A stretch of 64,000 nt of DNA from JAXMDS01 sp043777815 (lineage in GTDB: Bacteria > Pseudomonadota > Alphaproteobacteria > Rickettsiales > Rickettsiaceae). Position 1 is the first letter of the stretch. Each line of letters opens with the position of its first letter. Shown here one piece after another: positions 15,758 to 24,525 of the stretch. A program made the position numbers and the translations under genes. The notes under the pieces were generated by a model. It did not search any database and was not told the origin of the DNA. It worked only from the letters and a program-made list of their open reading frames with translations. The stretch is taken from NCBI GenBank assembly GCA_043777815.1, contig JAYWHH010000001.1:62001-126000 (forward strand), in the 5' to 3' direction.

Positions 15758-18557
15758 TAGAAGTCTCTAAATCAAGTACTTCAGCATCATCTTTTATGAT
15801 TGCTGTGGCTGAAACAATGGTTTCTTTTTCTTCTAGTTTAGCAATTATCACCCCTGAAGTGTTTCTACTAGTGTTTCTAACATCACTTACTTTAAATCTT
15901 AAAATTTTACCTATGCTTGTAATTAAAAGAACTTCATCATCTTGCTTGACAGTTAAAGCAGTTATCAGATTGCCGATTCTTTTATTAATGTTTATATTGG
16001 TTACACCAACGCCGCCTCTATTAGTTGTGCGATATTTATCTGATAAACTTTTCTTGCCATATCCCCTTGATGTAATTGAAAGGATACATTGAGACTCTTT
16101 ACCCCCAATCGCTTCAGGTGCATTTTCTATATTATCATCAGAAAGAGCTATTTCTAAATCTTCTTCTTTTTCAGCCTCATTAGATTCAGATTTTTCAGAC
16201 TCATTAGATTCAGATTTTTCAGCCTCATTAGATTCATTAGATTCAAATTCATTAAACTCAACTTCATGATCATCAGATTCATGAGTAATGTTTTCTTCTG
16301 TAGAGACATATGGCATATCTAGTACACAAGTCGCTACTATTAAATCTCCCTTTCCAAGCTTAATCGCATTCACGCCATCTGAAGTTCGACTTTTCATAAT
16401 CCTAATTTTACTTACTGGAAATCTTATAGCTTTTCCTAACTTAGTAGCCAAGAATATATGGTCATAAGCCCTGCAAGTTATTACAGTCATAAGACCATCA
16501 TCCTCATCTAATTTAATTGCAATTTTGCCACTGGTTCTTATATTTAGGAAATCCGTTATATTATTTCGTCTGATACGTCCCATTTTAGTAACAAAAACTA
16601 TATTGAAATCTTTGATATCTTCTATATCTTCAGGCAAACACATTATGTTAGTTATTTTTTCGCCCTCTCTTAAATTTAGAAGATTAACAATTGACTTACC
16701 CTTGCTGTAAACGCTACCCAGAGGCAGTTTATAAAGTTTTAAACTGTAAGCATATCCCAAATCTGAAAAAAACAAAACCAGGGCATGAGTACTTGCATTA
16801 AAGATCTTAATTATTGAATCTTCTGGGTTCATAGACAGGCCCGATTTACCTTTACCTCCTCTATGTTGGGTTTTATATATATCTAATGGAAGTCTTTTAA
16901 TATATCCATTGATAGTAACAGTTACTATCATATCTTCTTTTGGTACCAAATTCTCAGGATCATCTATAGATCCAAACTCTTCCACTTTAGTTAATCTAGC
17001 CGTGCTATATATTTTTGTTTCTTCAATTTCTTTTTTCATAAGCTCTAACAAAACTTGATTAGAGTTAAGTATGGTGCTCAAATATTCTATTTGAACTGTC
17101 AAATCATCAATTTCTTTTAGAACTTTATTGATTTCAAGTGCAGTCAATCTACTAAGCTTCATATCTAAAATCGCTTTTAATTGATTTTCTGAAAATTGAT
17201 ATGAGGTATTCGATTCTTCTAGATCAATTACTTCTACGTATCGTGATATATCTTCAGAAGTTCTCCAGCTTCTATTTAATAACTTATCCTTAGCCTCTGC
17301 TGAGTTGCTAGAGCCCCTTACAAGACTTATAACCTGATCAATGTTGTTAACTGCAATTGCAATACCCAATAATACGTGAGCACGCTTTTTATCTCTTTGT
17401 AACAAGAATTGTGTTCGCCTCAAAATAACTTCTTTTCTAAATTCTATAAAAATACTAATTATTTGTTTTAAGTTCAGGACGCGAGGAATTTTATTGTCCA
17501 AAGCTACCATATTAATTCCAAAACTAGATTGAAGTACAGTAAATGAAAATAATTGATTAATAATAACATCAGTATAAGCATCCTTCTTTAATTCCAATAC
17601 AACCCTGATACCATTTTTGTTAGATTCATCTCTAATATCCGTTATACCTTCTATGGTTTTATCTCCACATAATTGCGAAATCTTTTCTACTAATTTTGAT
17701 TTGTTAACCCCATAAGGAATTTCTGTTATGATCAAAGCCTGTCTCCCTTTATCAAATTCTTCTACTTCTATTTCGCCCCTTAGAGTAATTATTCCTTTTC
17801 CTGTCAAATAAGCTTGCTTTATACTGTTAGCTCCTAAAATAACTCCACCAGTAGGAAAATCTGGACCAACTATATAGGTTAATAGCTCCTCAATTTCGAT
17901 ATCTGGATTGTTTATATAGGCAATACAAGCATCACATACCTCTGAAACATTATGAGGTGGAATATTGGTAGCCATACCTACCGCTATACCACTACTACCA
18001 TTTATCAATAAGTTTAAAAATCTTGCTGGTAAAACTGTAGGCTGAATTTCAGTTCCATCATAATTTGGTTCAAAGTCTACTGTATCTTTGTCTAAGTCAT
18101 CAATTAACATCTCTGCTGCTTTAGATAATTTAGCTTCGGTATATCTAGTAGCAGCGGGCGCATCTCCATCGATAGAACCAAAGTTACCTTGTCCATCTAC
18201 TAATGGAAGCCTCAGAGAAAAATCTTGAGCCATTCTAACCATAGCGTCATAAACTGCCGCCTCACCATGAGGATGATATTGACCTATTGTATCTCCAACT
18301 ATCCTGGCAGATTTTTTAAAAACTTGACCATATTTAGACATAGCATAAAGCGTACGTCTATGCACTGGTTTTAAACCATCTCTTATATCTGGAAGTGCTC
18401 TTCCCACAATCACACTCATTGAATAGTCTAAATATGAGGATTTCATCTCCTCAACAATATCTACTCTAACAACATTATTTATACCTTCACGAGTCACGAC
18501 ATATCCCTCTTCCAGATTTACATCACGATTTTCGTTCTCAGAATCTTCTATAGACAT
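15744..18557 (-). CDS. gyrA: DNA gyrase subunit A
   Basis: 937 residues. The cleavage domain has the VGRALPDIRDGLKPVHRR start, the catalytic tyrosine in AATRYTE (residue 139) and GQGNFGSIDGD. The GyrA box QHRGGKG (C-terminal DNA-wrapping domain) distinguishes it from ParC. The quinolone-determining region reads HPHGEAAVYD: the residues matching E. coli Asp82 and Ser83 are Glu99 and Ala100, while Asp87 is kept (Asp104). Between C-terminal blades lies an acidic insertion of about 50 residues with repeated SNEAEKSE units. The enzyme introduces negative supercoils with GyrB, which is not in the window. The 3' end is copied twice downstream. Confidence 0.97.
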   Translation of the reverse strand: MSIEDSENENRDVNLEEGYVVTREGINNVVRVDIVEEMKSSYLDYSMSVIVGRALPDIRDGLKPVHRRTLYAMSKYGQVFKKSARIVGDTIGQYHPHGEAAVYDAMVRMAQDFSLRLPLVDGQGNFGSIDGDAPAATRYTEAKLSKAAEMLIDDLDKDTVDFEPNYDGTEIQPTVLPARFLNLLINGSSGIAVGMATNIPPHNVSEVCDACIAYINNPDIEIEELLTYIVGPDFPTGGVILGANSIKQAYLTGKGIITLRGEIEVEEFDKGRQALIITEIPYGVNKSKLVEKISQLCGDKTIEGITDIRDESNKNGIRVVLELKKDAYTDVIINQLFSFTVLQSSFGINMVALDNKIPRVLNLKQIISIFIEFRKEVILRRTQFLLQRDKKRAHVLLGIAIAVNNIDQVISLVRGSSNSAEAKDKLLNRSWRTSEDISRYVEVIDLEESNTSYQFSENQLKAILDMKLSRLTALEINKVLKEIDDLTVQIEYLSTILNSNQVLLELMKKEIEETKIYSTARLTKVEEFGSIDDPENLVPKEDMIVTVTINGYIKRLPLDIYKTQHRGGKGKSGLSMNPEDSIIKIFNASTHALVLFFSDLGYAYSLKLYKLPLGSVYSKGKSIVNLLNLREGEKITNIMCLPEDIEDIKDFNIVFVTKMGRIRRNNITDFLNIRTSGKIAIKLDEDDGLMTVITCRAYDHIFLATKLGKAIRFPVSKIRIMKSRTSDGVNAIKLGKGDLIVATCVLDMPYVSTEENITHESDDHEVEFNEFESNESNEAEKSESNESEKSESNEAEKEEDLEIALSDDNIENAPEAIGGKESQCILSITSRGYGKKSLSDKYRTTNRGGVGVTNININKRIGNLITALTVKQDDEVLLITSIGKILRFKVSDVRNTSRNTSGVIIAKLEEKETIVSATAIIKDDAEVLDLETSTIKI
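16172..16240. repeat. In-frame 24-bp tandem repeat inside gyrA
   Basis: CAGCCTCATTAGATTCAGAT-type units start at 16172, 16196 and 16220. Each encodes eight residues of the acidic insertion (ESNEAEKS-like) on the minus strand, so copy-number change would keep the frame. Confidence 0.9.
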
Positions 18558-18766
18558 CTCTTGTTATATACATTATATGTATATATTTTATTATGATATT
18601 CAATATATCAGAAATTTGCTTTTATGTTTTAGACTATGGTTTTTATACTTTAAAAGCATTAAGTTTCAAGTAGCCAAATTTACAGTCTATATACACTAGA
18701 TATATTTACACAAATCGAAGAAAATAATAATAAAATTATGTATCAGTAATCAATAAAACTTGATCT

Positions 18767-19699
18767 GTGAACAACATCAAAAATGATGAAGAAAAGAAAC
18801 ACAAGTCTGTCAAGAAGAAATCATCACACGATTCAATTACAGACATCCGAGATAAGCCCCATTTTCATGGACATAGATCTAGACTAAAACAAAAAGCAGC
18901 TTTATCTTTAGAGGCGTTTCATAACTATGAATTAATAGAATTATTATTATTTTCTTTAGTTCCTAGAAAAGATGTTAAGCCACTAGCTAAAGATATTTTA
19001 CGTTTGTTTAATGGAAGTTTGAAATTGCTTTGCGAATATCAAAATAGAGTTCTAAGTTTTAAAACCTCAAGTCAAAACAATATTGCAGATGTTTTAGTAA
19101 GTTTAATTAATGCATCTTATAATTCTTTTTTTACTGATGTTAATAATAGTCCCAATATTCAATTTAGATCTCCAATGGAGATTATTAGCTATCTAGTAAA
19201 TGATTTCTATGCTAGAAATCTACGTCTTCCAATTACCGATTACAAAAATTATAAATATTCCATATTATTTTTAAATAAAAGACAAATTTTAATGACCAGA
19301 GAAGATACAAATAATTTTAGTGAGGATAAAATTGTTAAACGTTCGGTTTTAGAAGGGGTCGCCAGTTTAGTTATTATCAAATATTTAAATAAAAGCTACA
19401 ATCTAAATCATCATAACTCACATCTTCAAGAGGAAATTAATGCGGCTGTTTCTAATAGCATTTCTCTATGTACTGAAAATCAAAAGAAAAATCCAATAAC
19501 TACAACCAATAATAGTTTTTTAGGATTTGTTTTAGTAGAAAAAGATGAAGATATAGACCTGAACAACACTGTAAAAATTTTAGAAAATGAAGTTTCAGAT
19601 TTATATTATCGTTGCATGTCTGCGAACATAAAATTAATCGATTATTTGGTTATCAATGATAGAAATGTCGTAAGTTTGAAATCAAAAGGAGTTATATAG
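18767..19699 (+). CDS. radC: RadC-like protein with eroded JAMM motif
   Basis: 310 residues from a GTG start. The N-terminal half fits RadC: HGHRSRLKQKA, the helix-hairpin-helix-like part LEAFHNYELIELLLFSLVPRKDVKPLAKDIL, and RSPMEIISYLV. The end IKLIDYLVINDRNVVSLKSKGVI corresponds to the family's closing 'i.l.DHiIig....~Sf.e.Gll'. Between them the metal-binding segment normally reading HNHPSGxPxPSxxD is replaced by LNHHNSHLQEEIN, so the HxH...D metal site looks incomplete. RadC is a JAB/JAMM-fold protein whose role is unsettled. Divergent from gyrA, with about 210 bases between them. It may be an inactive relic, although the frame is intact. Confidence 0.75.
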   Translation: MNNIKNDEEKKHKSVKKKSSHDSITDIRDKPHFHGHRSRLKQKAALSLEAFHNYELIELLLFSLVPRKDVKPLAKDILRLFNGSLKLLCEYQNRVLSFKTSSQNNIADVLVSLINASYNSFFTDVNNSPNIQFRSPMEIISYLVNDFYARNLRLPITDYKNYKYSILFLNKRQILMTREDTNNFSEDKIVKRSVLEGVASLVIIKYLNKSYNLNHHNSHLQEEINAAVSNSISLCTENQKKNPITTTNNSFLGFVLVEKDEDIDLNNTVKILENEVSDLYYRCMSANIKLIDYLVINDRNVVSLKSKGVI

Positions 19700-19710
19700 A
19701 ATATATTTAA

Positions 19711-19800
19711 GCTTATACTTATGTTTCTAATCTTGTTTAAATAAAACGTGCTTATACTTATGTTTCTAATCTTGTTTAAATAAAACATGCCTATACTGAG
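19711..19800. repeat. Tandem repeat, period 39 bp, copying the mreB tail
   Basis: Units start GCTTATAC at 19711 and 19750 and GCCTATAC at 19789. The last runs into the real mreB end (minus strand, YRHVLFKQD-stop). The duplicate between 19711 and the mreB stop codes the same tail as YKHVLFKQD-stop, downstream of the true stop. Confidence 0.92.
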
Positions 19801-20806
19801 GAAAATTATCTATTACTTTTCCTATTCCATTAACTATTGCAAACAATGGATCTTCGCTCACCACTACTGGAAGTGTAGTATGCGTTGAAATAAAATCAGA
19901 TATATTCTTTAGTAATGCTCCGCCACCAGCAAGTATGATTCCCCTGTCAGCAATATCTGCAGCAATTTCTGGTCCCATTTTTTCTAAAAGAGATTTGATA
20001 GCATCAATTATTTGATACAAAGTATCAGAGATGCTAGATGATATTTCCTGAGAGCTTATAGTAAGAGTAACTGGTATTCCTTTAGATAGATCTCTTCCTC
20101 TTATAACCATAGTCTCTATTGCATCTTCAGGCTTTAGCATTGCTGCGCCTATTTGTCTTTTTATACTTTCGGCTGTTAGATCTCCTATTAGTAAGTTATG
20201 TTCTTTTCTGATAAAAGCTATGATGGCTTCATCAATTTTATCTCCACCAAATCTAATAGATTTAGACGAAGATAAACCGCCCAAAGATGTTACTCCAATT
20301 TCAGTAGTACCTCCCCCTATGTCTACTATCATGCTGCCAATTGGCTGCATTACATCTACCTTGGCACCAATAGCTGCTGCCATAGGCTCTTCTATTAAAA
20401 ATACTTCGCTATTTGGACATGATACTAAAGCCGCTTCCTGAATAGCCCTTCTTTCAACTGGAGTAGAGCCGGAGGGAACACAAACAATTATTCTTCTTTT
20501 TAGAAAAAAGCTTAAAAGAGTATCGGAAAAACCTCCTGAAGATGATTTAATAAAATGATTTAACATTAATTCAGCAGCTTTAAAATCTGCAATAACCCCA
20601 TCTCTCAAAGGACGTATAGCATCTATGTTATTTGGAGTTTTGCCTAGCATTCTGCCAGCCTCAGTTCCAAAAGCATAAGGATGTTTTTTATCTTTGATAG
20701 CTACCACCGAAGGCTCGTTTAAAATAATTCCAACATCTTTGAGATAGATTAAAGTATTTGCAGTTCCTAAATCAATTGCTATGCTGCTCCTGGAAAAAAT
20801 AGACAT
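19766..20806 (-). CDS. mreB: Rod-shape actin homologue MreB
   Basis: 346 residues, full length. Actin-fold nucleotide motifs are clear: IAIDLGTANTLIYL (phosphate 1), IVDIGGGTTEIGVTSLGG (phosphate 2), and GIILAGGGALLKNI (adenosine). FLIEEPMAAAIGA is the connect region. MreB filaments guide lateral cell-wall synthesis. mreC usually follows mreB, but here it sits about 36 kb away behind dnaE. Convergent with the radC-like gene; the short gap between them is made almost wholly of mreB tail copies. Confidence 0.97.
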   Translation of the reverse strand: MSIFSRSSIAIDLGTANTLIYLKDVGIILNEPSVVAIKDKKHPYAFGTEAGRMLGKTPNNIDAIRPLRDGVIADFKAAELMLNHFIKSSSGGFSDTLLSFFLKRRIIVCVPSGSTPVERRAIQEAALVSCPNSEVFLIEEPMAAAIGAKVDVMQPIGSMIVDIGGGTTEIGVTSLGGLSSSKSIRFGGDKIDEAIIAFIRKEHNLLIGDLTAESIKRQIGAAMLKPEDAIETMVIRGRDLSKGIPVTLTISSQEISSSISDTLYQIIDAIKSLLEKMGPEIAADIADRGIILAGGGALLKNISDFISTHTTLPVVVSEDPLFAIVNGIGKVIDNFPQYRHVLFKQD

Positions 20807-20992
20807 TTTTACTTGATTACAATCTTTTAACTAAACTTAATTGTAATGTATTCTCTACATCTTAGTCAATAATATAAAAATTTATAGCAATCAGGAAACC
20901 CTTGATGTTTTTTCAAGTTTTAATACATTAATATAAGATTAGATAAATCAATAATGAATTAAAATAATTATAATTACTAATTATAATTACTA

Positions 20993-22252
20993 ATGATACC
21001 AAGATTACCAAAAGAACTAATAGAAAATAAACAAAATTTTATTAATGATGTCAATGACTGTGTTCAAAAATTAGAATCTATTCAAAAATTTTCAAATGAA
21101 GAAAATAACATAATGGATAAAATTAAAAACTTATTCGATACTTTTAATAATTCTAATCCAGGACATGGCGACTTCCTAGCCCGTTTTGTAATAAAATTAA
21201 GGAATGTTCTAGAAGACAACAAAGGCTATTATTCTGATTATGATATGCCGCAATTTGGCGATGATATCTTAGCAATTCATGCGCCTAAAGGAGTTAGCTT
21301 GAAATTAAAAGAAGGAGTAGAAGAATATATAGAAAACATGATAGAAATCTCTGTTAATTTACAACTAATTGATATAGTTACTAAACCTGATCTTAAAGAT
21401 CAAGGACAATTAGAAAATTTACATAAATATATGTCCTTTGATTATAAATCTTTGATTAAAGATTTTATTTTCAAAGATATGGAACTTTTTTTTCCTGATA
21501 GATGCTTTGAAAGCAAAAATAAAAAATTGGATAATGATAAATTTCAAAATGAACCAACTAATTACGATAAACTAATTAATTTTTCTGAAATAAATAACAT
21601 GATATCTAATCAGATCAATAAAAATAAATTTGGATTAGATTTGGATTCAAAGTTAAGCTTCGATTTATCACAACATAATTTAGCTCACATGATACAAAAC
21701 GTAAGATCTAAAGATTTATTTTCTTCAGAAAAACTAAACACCTGCTCCTCAATATTAAATTCAATGAAGTTTTTTAGCGAGTCGCCAAAATCTGATATTA
21801 ACAAAATTTGTGATAGGGCATTAAAAGTTTTGAGCAATGCTGTTTCAGATAAAGTAGATAAAAAAATATTAAGTGAACGCGAAATGTTTCTTAAATATTC
21901 ACTTAATAGCACATTAATACATTCTGCAGTAAGTAAAAATTCTATACCACAAGATATAAAAGAGGGTCTTTCGAATTTACAAAATGAATTATCCAAATAT
22001 AATGGTAAAGATAGTTACTTAAAGAGAAGCTTTAAATTTTTATCAGATGGGATAAAAGATATATTAAAATCTATATCTAATATGTTTGGCATTAGTCAGC
22101 TAAATGGTCATAATAATAATCCAACTTTATTAGAAAAATTAGAGTCTACCAGTCAAATGTCACTTGATATAAAAGCTTTAAAAGAAACTGTAAATCTAAC
22201 AAACAAGACTTTTAAAAAATTTCAAGATCAAAATCTTAGTATTTCTAGATAA
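20993..22252 (+). CDS. Hypothetical protein, mostly helical, 419 residues
   Basis: No family recognised. The sequence is hydrophilic, rich in Lys, Asn, Asp and Leu, with spaced hydrophobic residues that suggest long helices and possibly coiled coils (for example residues 5-55 and 375-415). No signal peptide is seen. Two short hydrophobic stretches near residues 345-360 (FLSDGIKDILKSISNMFGI) could be an amphipathic or membrane-associating segment. It stands alone between mreB (divergent, about 185 bases) and rsmH. Large, helical, orphan proteins in intracellular bacteria are sometimes secreted effectors; that is only a possibility here. Confidence 0.6.
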   Translation: MIPRLPKELIENKQNFINDVNDCVQKLESIQKFSNEENNIMDKIKNLFDTFNNSNPGHGDFLARFVIKLRNVLEDNKGYYSDYDMPQFGDDILAIHAPKGVSLKLKEGVEEYIENMIEISVNLQLIDIVTKPDLKDQGQLENLHKYMSFDYKSLIKDFIFKDMELFFPDRCFESKNKKLDNDKFQNEPTNYDKLINFSEINNMISNQINKNKFGLDLDSKLSFDLSQHNLAHMIQNVRSKDLFSSEKLNTCSSILNSMKFFSESPKSDINKICDRALKVLSNAVSDKVDKKILSEREMFLKYSLNSTLIHSAVSKNSIPQDIKEGLSNLQNELSKYNGKDSYLKRSFKFLSDGIKDILKSISNMFGISQLNGHNNNPTLLEKLESTSQMSLDIKALKETVNLTNKTFKKFQDQNLSISR

Positions 22253-22424
22253 TGATATCTATAAATAAACTTTTAAAAAATTGTTAAATATAACTTTTTA
22301 TTAGTTAAAGTAAAACTTTTTACAAATATCTTAGTAAAAAATACAAGTTAAATTATGCATTATTGTTAGATATGCAAGGTTTTTATTGTACAATTGATAC
22401 ATAAAAGCTATTTTTACACAGATT

Positions 22425-23363
22425 TTGATCTCAAATCACATTCCAGTATTGCTAAAAGAAGTAATAGATTCTTTAAAACCTTTTAGTGGGGGAGTTTATA
22501 TAGATTGTACCTTGGGTGGTGGTGGATATACTAAAGCTATACTTAATTCTTGTGCATTAAGCACTGTATTTGGTTTTGATATTGATAAATCTGTAGAAAA
22601 TATAAGCAATGAAATAAAAAAAGAATATCATGATAGATTTACTTTCGTTAACTCTAATTTTGATCAATTGGTTTCTAAATTAAAAGATTTAAATATAAGT
22701 CAAGTAGATGGAATAGTTGCAGACTTAGGAGTATCATCAATGCAATTAGATTCCAAAGATAGAGGCTTTAGTTTTATGCATGATAGCAATTTAGATATGC
22801 GTCTCAGTGGAGAAAATATGACAGCTCAAGAGTTAATTAATTACATCGGCGAAGAAGATTTAGCAAATATAATATTTAATTATGGAAATGAAAGATTTAG
22901 TAGAAGAATTGCTAGAAATATCATTGCAGCTAGAGCTCATGGGCCAATAAAAACTACATTTGAACTAGCTAAAATTGTTAGAGCGTCTATACCATTTAGA
23001 CTTAACTTTAAAATTGATTCAGCTACTAAAACTTTCCAAGCTATTAGAATACATTTAAATGATGAATTGGGAAACTTGACTAGATTATTAAATCAGGCAC
23101 ACTTAGTTTTAAAGCCAGGTGGAACTTTATCTATAGTAAGTTTTCACGAACTGGAGGATCGAATAGTTAAGAACTATATAAATACCCATGCAACCAAGAA
23201 AGTACATGTATCTAAGTATCATACCAACTTGGTAAGCATTCAACCAAATATAGAATATGAAGGCAGAACTCATAAATTATTTCTAGCATCTGATGAAGAA
23301 GTTAAATATAACCATAGATCTCGTTCTGCAAAACTTAGAACTGTAAAAAAACTAGCTAAATAA
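22425..23363 (+). CDS. rsmH: 16S rRNA m4C1402 methyltransferase RsmH
   Basis: 312 residues from a TTG start (HIPVLLKEVIDSL follows directly, as in the family). The SAM-binding motif is YIDCTLGGGGYTKAIL, then VDGIVADLGVSSMQLDSKDRGFSF, LDMRLSG, and late motifs SFHELEDRIVK and NHRSRSAKLR. It methylates N4 of C1402 in the ribosomal decoding centre. It heads an rsmH-ftsL-pgpA run with gaps of 11 and 35 bases. In most bacteria rsmH-ftsL continues into ftsI and the murein cluster; here the cluster stops after ftsL. Confidence 0.97.
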   Translation: MISNHIPVLLKEVIDSLKPFSGGVYIDCTLGGGGYTKAILNSCALSTVFGFDIDKSVENISNEIKKEYHDRFTFVNSNFDQLVSKLKDLNISQVDGIVADLGVSSMQLDSKDRGFSFMHDSNLDMRLSGENMTAQELINYIGEEDLANIIFNYGNERFSRRIARNIIAARAHGPIKTTFELAKIVRASIPFRLNFKIDSATKTFQAIRIHLNDELGNLTRLLNQAHLVLKPGGTLSIVSFHELEDRIVKNYINTHATKKVHVSKYHTNLVSIQPNIEYEGRTHKLFLASDEEVKYNHRSRSAKLRTVKKLAK

Positions 23364-23374
23364 TATAATTACCT

Positions 23375-23812
23375 ATGTATAAAATAATGTCATATTTAAA
23401 AATTTTAAACTTCTTTTTGTTGTTTATATCTATGCTGTTTCTCTGTGTAATACTGTATTCCAATACTCAAATTGATGAAACTACACATCAATTATCTGAA
23501 CTGAAGGATTTTATTGGTCAAGAACAAGCTCAAACCAAGAATTTAAATGCAGCAATTAGCTTATTGTCTTCACATAAAAATATTCTCAGTTCAGTACGTA
23601 CAAATTTTAATGTTTATTCAAAAACTAATTTTAGTCGCAATCGAGAAAGTGCTGATGCTTTATCTAATAAATCTTTAATTGCTAAAAATAAATCTAAATC
23701 AGATAATGCTACAAATAAAAAACAGCCTAAAGTTAATGATAGTCTTTTTTCATTAGTTAATGTAGTAGGAATAAGCGGGGATAAAAAAACAAAAACATCA
23801 ATTAACTATTAA
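23375..23812 (+). CDS. ftsL: Probable cell division protein FtsL
   Basis: 145 residues with one membrane helix near the N-terminus (residues 10-29, LNFFLLFISMLFLCVILYS) and a periplasmic part starting with a predicted coiled coil (HQLSELKDFIGQEQAQTKNLNAAISLLSSHKNI), the usual FtsL layout. FtsL proteins are poorly conserved, so position directly after rsmH is the main evidence. FtsL forms a complex with FtsB and FtsQ and activates septal synthesis by FtsW-FtsI. The last 50 residues are Ser/Lys/Asn-rich and variable. Confidence 0.65.
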   Translation: MYKIMSYLKILNFFLLFISMLFLCVILYSNTQIDETTHQLSELKDFIGQEQAQTKNLNAAISLLSSHKNILSSVRTNFNVYSKTNFSRNRESADALSNKSLIAKNKSKSDNATNKKQPKVNDSLFSLVNVVGISGDKKTKTSINY

Positions 23813-23847
23813 TTCCTAAAAATAAGTTATAATCAAGAAAAAATCCT

Positions 23848-24402
23848 ATGTTTTTATTGAGCAACATTGCTAGCTTATTTAGTCTATATAAAATAACCAG
23901 GGCCCCTGGCACAATGGCTTCTTTGATTACATTAATCTTTTTGGTAACTCTAAATAGATTAGGCATATATCCAAATTTTTCAATAACTAATCTGATTATT
24001 TTAAGTGGTATAGCATATTTTTTCATTTATCTTTATATGTCTAACAGCAAAACTTCCAAATCTGGTAAAAACATATCAGATCCTAGAGAAGTTGTTATAG
24101 ATGAAGTTATTGGGCAAATAATAGCATTTCTTCCAATTTGTAATATATGTATTTTTAGGGATGCTTTTATAAGTTTTATTTTATTTAGATTTTTTGATAT
24201 CGTTAAACCTTTTCCAATCAATTTTATTGAATCTAAAATTGGTGGAAATTTTGGTATTCTTCTAGATGATATATTGGCTGGAATAATGGCTTTAATATGT
24301 AAATTTTATATTGTTAAAATATTAAGTATGCTGATTTCTGATTTCAGCTTAAATATTTTTGATGTACAATCATTTCTTGACTTATTTCATGTACCGCGTT
24401 GA
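23848..24402 (+). CDS. pgpA: Phosphatidylglycerophosphatase A
   Basis: 184 residues. Family motifs: APGTMASL near the N-terminus, DPREVVIDEVIGQ (residues 72-84, acidic metal-binding residues), FRFFDIVKPFPI and GILLDDILAGI. Several hydrophobic helices give the expected membrane topology. It removes the phosphate from phosphatidylglycerol phosphate, the step after PgsA (31583-32125). Its last 13 residues, DVQSFLDLFHVPR, are copied almost intact (DIQSFLDFFHVPR, then stop) immediately downstream. Confidence 0.9.
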   Translation: MFLLSNIASLFSLYKITRAPGTMASLITLIFLVTLNRLGIYPNFSITNLIILSGIAYFFIYLYMSNSKTSKSGKNISDPREVVIDEVIGQIIAFLPICNICIFRDAFISFILFRFFDIVKPFPINFIESKIGGNFGILLDDILAGIMALICKFYIVKILSMLISDFSLNIFDVQSFLDLFHVPR

Positions 24403-24525
24403 GATAACGACCTCATATGAAAACTTATATTCTTGATATACAATCATTTCTTGACTTTTTTCATGTGCCGCGTTGAGATGACGGCTTCATATAAACATTT
24501 GCACTCTTGATATAAAGTCATTCAA
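24359..24525. repeat. Tandem repeat, period about 73 bp, copying the pgpA tail
   Basis: The unit starting TTTGATGTACAATC at 24359 (inside pgpA) recurs as CTTGATATACAATC at 24432, with a third, mostly lost start at 24506. The second copy still encodes DIQSFLDFFHVPR followed by a stop, with only conservative differences from the real tail. The repeat fills the gap between pgpA and the opposing tsaC gene. Confidence 0.9.
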
